From: Butyriboletus loyo
Lineage: Eukaryota; Basidiomycota; Agaricomycetes; Boletales; Boletaceae
DNA: 64,000 bases
Assembly (NCBI GenBank): GCA_038093515.1
Contig: JBBPSI010000007.1
Span: 248,001 to 312,000, forward strand
Direction of reading: 5' to 3'
Within the stretch, counting starts at the first letter, position 1; every line of letters begins with the position of its first letter. The notes below the pieces were generated by a model that saw only the letters and a list, made by a program, of their open reading frames with translations, was not told the origin of the DNA and did not search any database. Positions 43,138-55,671 of the stretch are shown in pieces. Position numbers and translations under genes: made by a program.

Positions 43138-45910
43138 TCACACCACAATTGAGCCACCACCTCCTGTCATTTGTCGCACCAGATACATTCCCCTGCCCTC
43201 ATCAACCGACTTGCTGCTTCTCATCCCAATCACACTCCTCGGTCTAGGACGAGGTGTTGCAAGTCCCAGTTGCTTCGTCGGGCTCCCAGCGAGCTGCCTT
43301 GTTGGACTCAACCCCCCTCCTGTGAGTTGCCGCAAGATACCCGAGTCTCCCCCAACCCGTCCCGTGAACTGGCGCGCGATGGTGGTCGTACCTGTCAGTT
43401 GTGGAGTAATAAAAGGCCCACCCCCCGCGCTGCGGCCTGTATACGATGGTATGAGCGGTTTGTGTGATGTTTCTGCTTGAGCGTTTCTCATGTGCAATGG
43501 AAGCAGGAGCTTGATCAAATTGGTATGAATCATGGGCGGAAAATGAAAATGTTGAATACTCACGAGACATTCCCTGCACCATACGCCGCCTTGCGTATCT
43601 CGCTTCGCAGCAGAATCTAGCCTCTTACCACATCCTGGCTGAGATTTATCTCGCCTACCCTTTCCTGTACCCCTTCCCCCACAGACCAAACAAGTGGCAT
43701 GCCACCTTGACCCTTGAGGACCAGGGACAACACCCATCTCCATCGGAGAGACTGCTTTCTGGCATCCAGGGCAAGCAGCCGAACTACCGAATCGAGAAGA
43801 TGGTGACGAAGATGACGGCGCCGACGGAGGTGGCCCTTCATATCGAGAAGATGAATATAAACTGTTACTGTGATGGGGTGAACCTCTGAGCGGCTGGGGA
43901 TGACTTGTCCCTGTACTGAGCTTCGGTGCAGTTTGAATAGTGTTGGTAAGTGGTACAAGAGGCGGACTGAGAGTTGGGTCTGTGGATGCAGACTTGATGG
44001 AACCCGGGGCAACAATGGATTTGGTCTGTGTCTTCTCCGGTGGCGCACACTAGTTGATTCAATAACTTAGGGCCTGTATGTCTCAAGCCTAATATTACTC
44101 GACTGACCTCCATGTGACAAGCACCTCCTTCCCCCCGCACAAAGACTGCTTGTCCATTGGCGGTTTCTCTAAAAGGTCCATCACACATGGCGCAGCGGAA
44201 GCATTCTGTGTGATAGGTTTTCGGAGGTCCACTAGCACTGAGTTCGGGAACCGTGACGAAGCGACCACTTCCTCCGGTGGCAAACAATGACCCACCGCAT
44301 TTGGCGCAAAGAGAACCAGAGGAGAGAGTGGCGGCCGGTGTCGAACATTTGCTGAGAGAATCCCTAGGCTTTGGGGTTACCATGCCCGAGGCAGGACGTT
44401 CAAGAGACACATCTTGAGTTGAGGGATGTTCTCTGAAATTGCTGCCAAAATCGTCACAGGGATGCACTTGAGGGCTGAAAACCGGCGGGGAGGAAGGACC
44501 TGATGATTGTGTCAGTGTATCTGAGATATCTGGGATCAGATCAGGGGTAGAAGGCGTCCATGATATTCGTGATGACCACAAGCTCGAGGTGCTCGCAGCG
44601 TGTCGTAGTCCGGGGGAACCACTAATTCTGGACATGCGAGGAATCCGCGATGGGGTAGACGCCGGTGAATTCATGATAGTGGAGTTCGGCAGCGAACCAG
44701 GGGAAGAGATTGGATCTGTGAACGACGCAGGTGACGGCGTGACTTGATTCATGAACCGACTCTTCATCTCTTCTATCGCGTCAAGAGATGGCCTCGTTGG
44801 CGGGGGGGAATGGTCTCGGTGCGGATTGTCTACATGGGTTGCTTGACGGGATACAGATGTCCTCGTTTCGCCGAGAGAGTTTGCATCAGTCAAAATATCA
44901 ACAGGATCAATCCCATGGCGAGAATTGATGAGCGTAGCCGACCTCTTCCTCTCCAGGGTGCGGTGCGCGAGTGGGCTACTCTCCCTGCCGTTTTTATTCA
45001 GATGCAATGTTGAGGAAGACATTGACGGAGAGGAATCACGCGGTGTACGATTAAGCACCGCATTCAATCGCTGCGTGAGTTCTTCGAGAACAGGGCTACC
45101 TTCCCTACTCTTCATAATGCCAAGCCTCTGTTCGAGTTCGTCGATTGCGGGACTACTCTCCCGGCTCTTTAAATCCTTGAAAAGAGTGATCGGTGTTCGA
45201 TTGTCAATTGGATAAGACTTCCTCGGCGTGCTGTTGCGTTTCAAACAGCTGTCAAAGCAATCAGCGCAACAGGGTTGCCCTAATAGATCAACCATAGGGG
45301 CATCGCCGATGTTCTTGTGGCACCCTTCACATCTAAAGCATTTCTTGTGCCAAACGTGACCAGATGTTTCAACGAAGCCTCCTGCGCTTTTCAAAACGAG
45401 GACAGCTCGACGGCAGACCGGACAGTCGCCCTTCGACCCGCCGTTGATGATAAAACATGACCGACATAAAAACCGGTCAGATGACTCGGGTGCAGAGGGA
45501 TCCGGAAAGATTGTCGCATCTGGCTGAAACTCGGTCAGGCAGATTGCACAGGAGTATGTTGCAAGAGATTCCTTTGACTGCAGGACCGAACCGTACGCTT
45601 TGGAAAGCTCTGGTGCATTCGGTGCGTGCAAAAAAACAGCCTCAGCCGCAAGAGTAGTCGGTGAAGAAGGGGGACTACGCTCGTCGATATCGAACGACCG
45701 CTTCGGTGGAGACATAGGGCGAGTAATGGAGTTGATGTGTGAATCGACGTGACTTGAGATGGAAGGGGAAGGACGAGATGAACTTGGACGGGGGAAGCGA
45801 CCGGTAGTAGGGTGTGGGTTGCAATGATCTGGTTCAGCTCTTAGTCCAGTTGGTGCAACATTGGGCTGCGATGCAGAAAGAGTACTATCGATCTGAATGG
45901 GTGAGCGCAT
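43138..45910 (-). CDS. Three-LIM-domain protein (Pxl1-like)
   Basis: LIM proteins are zinc-finger adaptors that act at the actin cytoskeleton or cell cortex. Three exons (44108-45910, 43564-44049, 43138-43509) give 886 residues. An N-terminal disordered region is followed by CAICLTEF and FLCRSCF, a Cys-rich piece. LIM1 then reads CPVCRRAVLVLKSAGGFVET, HKKCFRCEGC and CCADCFDSC. A long Ser/Pro linker carries repeated RESSP/REGSP units near 44800-45200. LIM2 starts CAKCGGSLFATGGSGRFV with HTECFRCAMCDGPF. LIM3 starts CPGCQKAV with HATCLVCGG and WCRECL. The C terminus contains several short QLTG-type repeats. It resembles fungal paxillin-like proteins of the Pxl1 kind, but the exact family is not certain. 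Confidence 0.75.
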
Positions 45911-46398
45911 CGGGGACTTGTCTCTCGAAATGTAAGTCTGCGACCACTTGTCAACTGTCTGACATTTAGAGGATGACCACTGTAAGACGGGTGCTAGACT
46001 ACCTCAGTTATGATATCGAAACACTAATCAGCGACAGACAAACCGACTGCGGTGCCACCACATTTGCAACGTGTTCCAGTGACGATATCACCACATCTAC
46101 GACAGAATCCCATCCTCTTTCCGAAAGACTCTTGATGGTGCGAGCCTATAAAACCAGGGACAAAATCCGAAATGAAAGGTAATAGCTGTCGTAGAAGATG
46201 TTAGGTCAAGAGTTCAACTTGCAACAGCACGAGGCTGCGAGCGCTGAACTTTGTCGAAAGGAAGCGCGATCACGTGGTCAGTTATTACGACTTGACCGTC
46301 CCCGCGACCTCACGAAATTGTAGGGCTGCTCACACCGTAAAGCAGGGTATGATTGGATCAGAAAAATACATAGGATCATTACATACACTCTTCGACTC
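45911..46398. other. Spacer between LIM gene and CYB2
   Basis: About 490 bp upstream of the LIM start and 3' of CYB2. A 69-codon plus-strand frame (45973-46182) has no recognised motif. It includes one CACGTG hexamer near 46272. It is probably the LIM promoter plus the CYB2 3' end. Confidence 0.4.
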
Positions 46399-48517
46399 TC
46401 ATAGCCTGGCAGGTTGCCAATCCACGCGCTCAACCTCAATTGACGCCCTCAATGTAAAATCTCACTTGATATATGTCCACTCACCATTTCGGGGGAAAGT
46501 TGGTCGATTGACCGGACACCAAGAGACTCCATTCCGAATTTGATTTCGCGTTGCAGGATTCGCACCAAATGGACGACGCCAGCTTCGCCGTAAGCCTGAG
46601 GGACTATGAATCGAATGTATTCCACGCAAGACTCGTACTCACACTCTGGGCGTAGAGAAAGGCGCGGCCAAGTCCAACAGCCTTAGCACCGAGACAGAGC
46701 GCTTTAAGTACATCTAAGGAGTACCATGAATTTAAAGGTGATGAATCCAACTGTTTGTTCACCGACCAGTGCCGCGACGGACGCCGCCGTCAATATAAAC
46801 TGCGGTTGTTTCTTCAAGCAGATCGGAAAACAACATGGTGTACCACATACCTTCGGTCTTCTTAAACACCCCGGGGTGTTCCTTGCGGAGCTTGTAAAGT
46901 ACTTCCATGGGCGGAAGCGAGCTACATTTCATTGTGTGTAACTGAGATCTTTGTTAATCAGATTGGTTGCTCACTATTCAAGTTGCCGGCCTGAGACACT
47001 GAAGATGAATCATGTTTGCAGTCTGCAAGGTTGAAGCTCACCACCATGGTTCGACAATACGACGCCTTCGCAGCCAGCCTCTGCAGCGAGAACGGCATCC
47101 TTACTACAGTTAGAACTTAACGACAGTAAAACTGAGACAATCTTACCGCAACACGTTGAACCCCTACACCGTTGTCAGCGCGTGCGGAAAACACATAAAA
47201 AATCATACCTTTAATAACTATGGGAAGCCTCGTGATGCTTCGTATCCAAGGTATGGTCTGGAGACCAAATGATGTGAATCGAATGCAATTACAAATACTG
47301 TATTAAAAAAAACACCTTTTCCCAAGTCATGTCAAGATCGTTATTGATAATGAGTCCACCAGCGGTGCCCAATATATCGACTTTGTCTTCACCATCCTTG
47401 GAATCCGGTCGATGTTCAACTCCTTGATTCTCGAAATCCTCCAGGTAATGAGGGGCACGGGTATCCAACTCTCGATTTGACGGTACGAGTGCGTCGACAG
47501 TAAGGAAGATCGCTTTATATCCCAATGCCTCGATTTCTTGAATGCGTTTGGCGGCGGTGGCGTCATTCTTGTGTTTGTACAACTGGAAGAAGATGGGCTG
47601 ATCGGGTGAGCCTCGAGCAGCAGCAATCTGACTATACGACAATGAAGCATTGATGGAAACCATCTGGATGATGTCAGTCTTGTAGGCGCCGCGCGTAAGA
47701 TTGACTTCGCCGAGAGGGTGACCTAGTCGAGCTAATGCAGAGCCACTAATATACACCGGTATGGATGTCCTATAACCAAGCATGGTTGACGAGGTATCAC
47801 AGCCAGAGATAGCCCTCATGACTCTAGGGTGGAAGAAAAAACGACTAAATGCACGAGCATTTTCCATGTGCGCTGTCCGTATTGCTTCGGTGACATGGAT
47901 GAATACGCAAAAACTGGGACGTACTTATGGAGTCATCTGCGGCAGACGCATAGTAAGCTAGAGCTTTGTAAGGAAGAAGTTTCTTGGCTGTTTCCTAGGA
48001 TAATGCCAACATCAAAAAAGGGCAAGTTTTGTGGGGGTGCATTGCTCTACCTCCATGTCCTGGACATTGATTATGCGGCTGAGAGGGGGTCTATTCTTGA
48101 GAGCCTCCTCCACTCGCAACTCATCTCTTGTCTTGGTCTGGTTCTTCTTTTCTTGTCTCAGCTCTAGAATGGAGGCTTGGTCAAGATCGCCAAGATGCTT
48201 TTCAGGAGCGATATTCTTGTCGAGTGCATCGGAAGGATGGATCGGTACGTAGGCTACGGTAGCATCCCGTCCGCCGAATTCCATGATCACTTGAGGTCCT
48301 CCAGGGTGATCCTAGAAGGGGTGAGGCGTGAGTGGGGAAGGAATAGACAGAGACTTACGAATAGAAAGTCAGTGACATCGTAAACCTTGTTTCGGATGAC
48401 GACCCAGCAGGAGCTGTGTGGAGATTCTGAGAATGGGTGAAATTTTAGAGTAGAGAGCGAGGATACGCACGTCGTGGTGTTGTGCTGAGCGATCTGTGCG
48501 AGGCTGTAGGATGGCAT
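46399..48517 (-). CDS. CYB2: Flavocytochrome b2 (L-lactate dehydrogenase, cytochrome)
   Basis: Oxidises L-lactate and passes electrons through a haem b domain to cytochrome c. The start at 48517 gives MPSYSLAQIAQHNTT, which splices to SCWVVIRNKVYDVTDFL. The cytochrome b5 fold then has HPGGPQVIMEFGGRDATV and YVPIHPSDALDKNI, whose two histidines are the likely haem ligands. The FMN domain includes RTSIPVYISGSALARLGHPL, IIQMVSINASLSYSQIAAAR, FFQLYKHKNDATAAKRIQEI and ALGYKAIFLTVDALVPSNRE. Further exons give TIPWIRSITRLPIVIKG, an IDGGVRRGTD-type segment, and YGEAGVVHLVRILQREI near 46560. The C terminus (VERVDWQPARL) is spliced. Many introns interrupt 46400-47300. An upstream ATG at 48577 would add 20 Arg/Pro-rich residues. 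Confidence 0.85.
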
Positions 48518-48732
48518 GAAGCGCTGAAGAGAAACCCGCGCTGGGCCCGGGAAGTGAGGCCCTTTATTGAGCCGCACCCGGCCCGGGCACGGTCCGACGG
48601 GAGAGGATGATGATATTTATTTGGCCATCCACGCCAAGAGGAAGGTGCACGCTGATCATGTGACGTCGCGTTGTTTGGTTGGCTTTATTGTGTGTGTTGC
48701 ACTCAAACCACGACCTGCACCTCCTCATCACC
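48518..48732. promoter_or_regulatory. Divergent promoter of CYB2 and SAP-like gene
   Basis: The 215-bp spacer contains two GC-rich palindrome-like units, GGGCCCGGG at 48543-48551 and CCCGGCCCGGG at 48577-48587. A T-rich stretch (about 48608-48620) lies downstream. If the longer CYB2 start is used, these would be partly coding. No factor is assigned. Confidence 0.3.
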
Positions 48733-50894
48733 ATGAGCCCACTCTTAGGAAGAGAGGCCCTCGAGGCCATGAAACGGGTAGATATCCAGAAATTGTGCAA
48801 AGTATGGTCACCCTTTCCCCCTCCGATTCACCCCGGACCTCATCCAGCATATTACATAGGACTACGGCGTCAAGGCAAATCTCAAGACCGAGGCACTTAT
48901 TGATCTCTTAATGGATGCTTCGCAGTAAGTCTGAGCTAGCCTCTTGCTCTGTCATATCCTCTAACCGCGGCCAAGACCACAAGCACCACGGCATAACCCA
49001 CCACAAGCACCCCAACGCCCACCCTCAACCAGAATACCAAGTCTCGCCGGAGCCAGACTTAGAGGCCAATCCACTGGTGTCATCGTTCACGGTTCTGAGG
49101 ATGAAGAATCCACCCTTCCCCAACGCCACCATCAAGCTAAACCCCACGAACAAGCTGTCCCCCAGCGCACAAGAAAGGCGAAGCAAACTCAGTGTGGGCT
49201 TGGTGTAGGACGTCCAGTAATAGCAGGTGGATCTGGCGCTCGTGCTGTCACCAAGTCCGTCAATATCTCCCGGACACCGAAGAGAGCAAGGAGTAGCAGG
49301 TCGATCAAGCCCCCCCAAGCGACAATCACAGAGGGTCAGAGACAGGACTCTTATGACATTCCCGATGCTGAGATCTTGCCAGAACCAGAACCCGACGGTT
49401 GTGTAGAGGCTCCCCCGCGTAAGCAATATCATGTCAACCTAGAATTTTCTGAACTCATGTTCAACTTTCCTTGTGCCATAGATTCTAAGAAGAATCTGGA
49501 GCCCACAAGTGGCCAGTCGCAGTTAAACATGCATCTGGTGGCCGGGCCTTCGAATAAGGCCTTAGAAACCGTGATCGCCGAAGCAGTGAGTGATATCACG
49601 GAGAAACTACATTCGTACTCATTTTGTGAGTAGCTTGCTCCTGTACAGCAGGAATTAGACTCCCACAAAGCACAGCTCACTGACTTAAAAGAGAAAGTCT
49701 CTTCTCTGATCGAGTCATTTGAGACGAAGATCAGAAATCTCACGTCAGAGATCCAAGATCTCTGCTCTCGAGCAAAGAGCTCACCTTCCCTTGATACCTC
49801 AATGGGGACAGTTCAGGAGCATTCAATCCGAATACCAGAACCGCCTTCAACGCCGAAACGTGTCCGAACTCCTTACCTTCCTTCCTTTGCGTATGTTAAC
49901 ATGCCACACTTTTTGTTTCCCAATCTGAGCGGAATGTAGTCTCCCAGCCATTGACCACTCAGAACCTTCCGAACCTTCAAGCGACCCTTCTAATCTCGAC
50001 ACACTCGTGCCACCCGACTTACGATCTGCCAATGACGTGGAGCAACATAGGCAAACAGGTTCGCTTTTACCTGGGTTTCCACACTCAATGTTGGGTAAAC
50101 GTCCTCGAGATTCCATGTCGAGTAGTACTTTGGGAGTCTTCGACTTGGTACAAGAGGGCATGGAGACGGAGCTGGAGAGTAATGTTGATCGACCAGCTCA
50201 CAAGCGGGTGAAGCTTCGTGAACCAGAGGACAAGAGTACGGATGTGCCATCCCCGCAAGCTGAGCCTTCTGATTCCTCGGAACCTCCCAGGCGGCATGGT
50301 GGCCCTAGTTTTCCCGTCTTCTCTGGACAGGAAGAAGACCCGCCGCCTCCGATTGAACGTCTTCAGAACTTCTATGGCCTCACCTCACCTCCCCTTATGA
50401 GTGCACCAGCAACCAGTTCCGCAAACAATATTGAGAATCAAAATCCCTTTAGCTTTAGTTTCGTGCCGATCGCCTCGACGCCTGCCCAGGCTTTGTATCC
50501 TCTCACGATGGGAACATTTCCTCACCCGGAGCCACCTACATCCCCTTCGCCAGCAGTAAATCCTGATCGCCCGGGTAGTCGTCACTCCGATCGCTTGGGG
50601 GCATTTGGCGTCCCACGATCAAGTTCGAGGGCGAGTGGACGTGCTGCCTCGGGAGGTTCTCTGCCACGAGGGGAAGCTAGCGGGTCAAGCGGACTCCAGA
50701 GAGCCCCTTCGAGTAATGAAATTGCGTCGGGTCTCGGTTTGACCGCCATTAAAACGTCGGCCACTGAACAAGGTACCCCTGCCCCTCCAGCGAAGCGTAC
50801 GATGTATGGGACGGAGTTGGATGGTGATACCAGATTTGGGGATTTCGGTGTCGAAGGCGTTGCGTCAGGGTTTTGGGCGGGTGGTAGGTTCTGA
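48733..50894 (+). CDS. SAP-like-motif protein with disordered and coiled-coil regions
   Basis: It starts MSPLLGREALEAMKRVDIQK and splices (intron about 48801-48867) to DYGVKANLKTEALIDLLMD. Together these look like a SAP-type helix-extension-helix, used for DNA or RNA binding. Basic and Ser-rich sequence follows. A coiled coil reads LDSHKAQLTDLKEKVSSLIE, then TKIRNLTSEIQDLCSRAKSS. The last exon (about 49940-50894) contains RPRDSMSSSTLG, HKRVKLREPEDKS and a low-complexity tail. It ends in TRFGDFGVEGVASGFWAGGR. At least four introns lie between 48800 and 49940. It is probably a nuclear fungal protein, and its function is unknown. Confidence 0.6.
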
Positions 50895-51272
50895 GTTTTG
50901 AGGTCACCACGGCCACTTCGGAGGTTATCGATTTCGACTAATCAGGTATACCGCATCGGTTTCGTTGTCTCTTTGTTCCACAGTTAACTTTCAGATTGTA
51001 CGATCTTGTCATGTATGATATTAGTTGTGAACTCTACGCATCCTTGGCAATACGATACTTAAGTAAGTTGCCCAAGATGAGATGTAAAATACAGTTCGGA
51101 GGGTTGCCGCGCGGTAAAGTATTAGTTCTTGATCAGATGGAGGGAACGAGTGATTGGATTTCCTCGAACAAGAGTTCTGAAGACATTGGTCAGAGACAAC
51201 ACATTAGCGTGCAATCAGGTACCTTTTAATTGCGCTTGGGTGAGATCGTGCTCTATACGAAGGATGTGAGCA
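50895..51272. other. Intergenic, convergent 3' ends
   Basis: About 380 bp between the converging SAP-like and MAP kinase stop codons. No coding sequence, repeat or RNA gene was seen. Confidence 0.4.
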
Positions 51273-52772
<1,500 letters not shown>

Positions 52773-53012
52773 TGTGATGGATATGGATGGGAGACGGGGA
52801 GGTTATAAACTACATGCTGAGAGATCTACGGATCTGTTCAACTGATTGATACGATTTTGATGGCTACAGCCCCCAGGTGCGACGGGCAGTGCTGATGGTT
52901 GTACCAACGTTACTAGGGCCCTATCAAAGATAGGAACAAGGATTACAGTTCGCCATGCCCGGTGTCAACTACAAGCTGGCAAGCTCGCAGTCATCAAGAA
53001 GCGTGCATACTC

Positions 53013-54818
53013 TTACGCATCTCCTGCCGCTTCCCTCGCTTTCTTTTCTTTCTTCAAGCGCTTCCTCTCTTTCCGTGCTTCATCGTCCTCGCCACCCTCT
53101 GCTTCCTTCTTTTCCTTCCTCCGCTTCTTGTCAGTACGCTCAGCACGCTCAGCCCCATCACCTCCTACGCCCTCCACGGTCATGGAAACGTCTGCACTCC
53201 CCTCTGCAGCTTCTGATTTGCGCTTGCGCTTCTTCTCTTTCTCCTTTAGTGGAGAACCCGATGATTTGCTCGCCGCTGCTGGAGCTGGTGGCTCGGAGGC
53301 AGTAACTGCCGTGACAGCTGCGACGGCGGCAGGGGGCTGCTGAAAGGATTTCAATGTTTGGCCCGCGCGGCTCAAAGGGGGGATGGCGATGAACTCACTT
53401 CTCGGCTGTAGTCGACATAGTCACGGCTCCAGTCAGCAGGAGTGACACCATCGACCTTCTCTCCATGTTTTCCAAGTTTCCCTTCCTTCACTAACTTTTT
53501 CTTTTGTAATGCCATTGGACCAAGGCCCCAGCGGCGAGGGTAAGTATCTCGCTCCATGATGCATCGTTTCACTTTTGCGACCACACCGTGATCACATGTT
53601 GCGAGCTCGACCGTCGACATCTGAGCGATCGCGAGAGCAATCGCTTCTCCTGCTCAAACGTCAATACGTACTTGATTATGAAGTAGTTGATTGCTACCTT
53701 TTGTCGTCATGAGGACGACATCCTCATTGACAGAGATATCAGCCTCGTACCGAAGGAGGCCAGGTATCATGAGTTTCGCTCCGTAGCACACTGCATTAAC
53801 TGCACTATCTTTCACCACAATGCGCTTATAACCAACCAATAAGCTCTCGAGGGGTCGGATGGCACGCCGAAGGTACGACTCTGTGAACCATCAGCCAAGA
53901 CACGATGCAATAATTCGTGCCTACCATCGCGGGTGTTATCGTACATCCACTGTGCATCCAACACATCGTGCATAGTCACAATATCATCATTTTCTGACAT
54001 GGCACCACTTCGTACTCGCCTTAGCTCCTGCATGTGACCGCCAACGCCAAGTAAAAGACCAAGGTGAACGCATAATGTTCGAATGTAGGTGCCGGCCTCA
54101 CACGACACCCAGAATACGGCAAGATTCCGTTTTTCATCAAATTCCAAGAGCTTGGATTCGTAGATGGTACGTATGCGCAATTGACGCTTCACGGCGGAAA
54201 TGAGGGGGGGCCGTTGGAAAAGCGCACCACTCAGGGTCTGAAGGGCGCGTGGAAGGGCAGTGGGATTCGGGAGGCTGGAGTGCAATCGCAGCACACAAAC
54301 ATACTCTTTTCCTGAATACTGGTCAGTCGCGTGGTTAAAGGTCAAGGAGAATACGTGCGGACCTGCCCCTTGTTGGGATTTGACCAGACGCGTGGCTCGG
54401 TCAATACAGACGATCAGACAGCCTGTCACCTTTGGGTCTAGAGTTCCACTGTGACCGGTTTTTTCTACTCGCAATATCCGCCTGAGCCAAGCGACGACCT
54501 CATGCGAGGAAGGGTTTGATGGTTTGTCTAGATTGATGACACCAGACCTAGGGAAGGGGAGGATGTGAGACTTTGACAAGGGTAAGAGTAAAAGTGGAGA
54601 AGGTACTTGATATAGCTGGAGATATCACGCTTGAGAGGACTGCTCCCGGACGGAATGGGGGTGAAATGGCTTGAACGGATGAGCAGCTTGTCGTAGTTTT
54701 TCAGTAGCAAAGGCCATTGGGAAGTATCGAGTTTAGGTTGTGAAGATTCAGATTTGATAGCGTAGTCCCCGTCCCTCTGCGCAGAGGCGACCTCTTCGCG
54801 GGTCAGTGACGAGGCCAT
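53013..54818 (-). CDS. CBF5: Cbf5/dyskerin rRNA pseudouridine synthase
   Basis: The catalytic subunit of H/ACA snoRNPs, acting in the nucleolus on rRNA and snRNA. The start at 54818 gives [20 protein letters not shown]. After introns the TruB-like core reads [20 protein letters not shown] and [20 protein letters not shown], with the catalytic Asp in TLDP. Then come [40 protein letters not shown], and [20 protein letters not shown]. The PUA domain gives [20 protein letters not shown] and [20 protein letters not shown]. The C-terminal part has [20 protein letters not shown] and a Lys/Glu-rich tail ([20 protein letters not shown]), as in Cbf5 KKE repeats. It ends at 53013. Confidence 0.92.
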
Positions 54819-54997
54819 ATGTTGTTTGATAAGTCTCTCTCTCAGAAAAGTCGGAGGTCATGTGAGAGCATCTCTCCTTTCCTGGTAATTACGTCAGCAG
54901 TCCGACCGTGGGAACACGACTGTACAGTTTTAACATCATTATCCTGTCGTCGTCGGGATTCTAAACGATATTCCTGAACGCAGAGCTCCTCGTCAAG
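54819..54997. promoter_or_regulatory. Divergent promoter of CBF5 and eL22
   Basis: This 179-bp spacer separates two ribosome-production genes. It holds TTACGTCA (54889-54896), a CRE/ATF-like octamer. Pyrimidine-rich tracts occur near 54835-54885. Shared control of the pair is inferred from layout. Confidence 0.4.
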
Positions 54998-55529
54998 ATG
55001 GTCAGTCCAGGCAACGCTTTGCTGAGTTACCTTCTCAGTAGGCTCACGCCTTGATGCTTTAGCCCGCCACCGCAAAGACCCCTTCTGCGAAACACAAATT
55101 CATCATCGACTACTCTCGGCCCGCCGCAGACGGTGTCTTCGACGGCGCTGACTTTGAAAAGTTCCTCCACGACCGCACCAAGGTCGACGGTAAGACGGGA
55201 CAACTTGGCGACAATGTCAAGATAACGCGCGATGGTGAGTCTTTCGTGACATACGATGACTATCCAGCTGATCCCCTCTGTAGCAAGCAACAAAATCACC
55301 GTCACGTCCAATGTTCCTTTCTCAAAACGGTATCTCAAGTACTTGACGAAAAAATTCTTGAAGAAGAACACCTTGCGCGATTGGATTCGAGTCGTCGCAT
55401 CTTCAAAAGACGTTTATCAACTCCGATTCTACAACATTGCGTCTGTATCCATTGTTTTCATCATCGTCTGCTGCCTATTCACAGTCATGAATCCACAGCC
55501 GCGATGGCGAGGACGAAGACGAGGAGTGA
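54998..55529 (+). CDS. RPL22: 60S ribosomal protein eL22
   Basis: A structural protein of the large cytosolic ribosomal subunit. Four exons (54998-55000, 55063-55234, 55284-55440, 55499-55529) give 120 residues, close to the family length. The first exon is only the ATG. Protein: [91 protein letters not shown] and QLRFYNIA, ending in the acidic DGEDEDEE. That tail is typical. An intron right after the start codon is common in ribosomal protein genes. Confidence 0.93.
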
Positions 55530-55671
55530 TCTTACAGTCGGCCTATGACGATGTATTCTATTCTACCCTCTCTGGCAATAGGAATAGGTTCAATAGATCT
55601 CAACGAGTTTGCTTTCTGACGACGTCTTTAGCTACACAATACTTGTCCGTCAATTGGTATGCGTGTCCGAA

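Noticed and set aside
43034..43480. 148-codon plus-strand ORF at the LIM gene end
   Set aside because: It is the complementary strand of the QLTG-repeat exon. Its proline-rich composition is a shadow.
2997..46280. CACGTG hexamers in several spacers (about 3000, 14332, 40052, 46272)
   Set aside because: About 16 are expected by chance in 64 kb, so no enrichment is claimed. Only the one beside the inverted repeat is listed.
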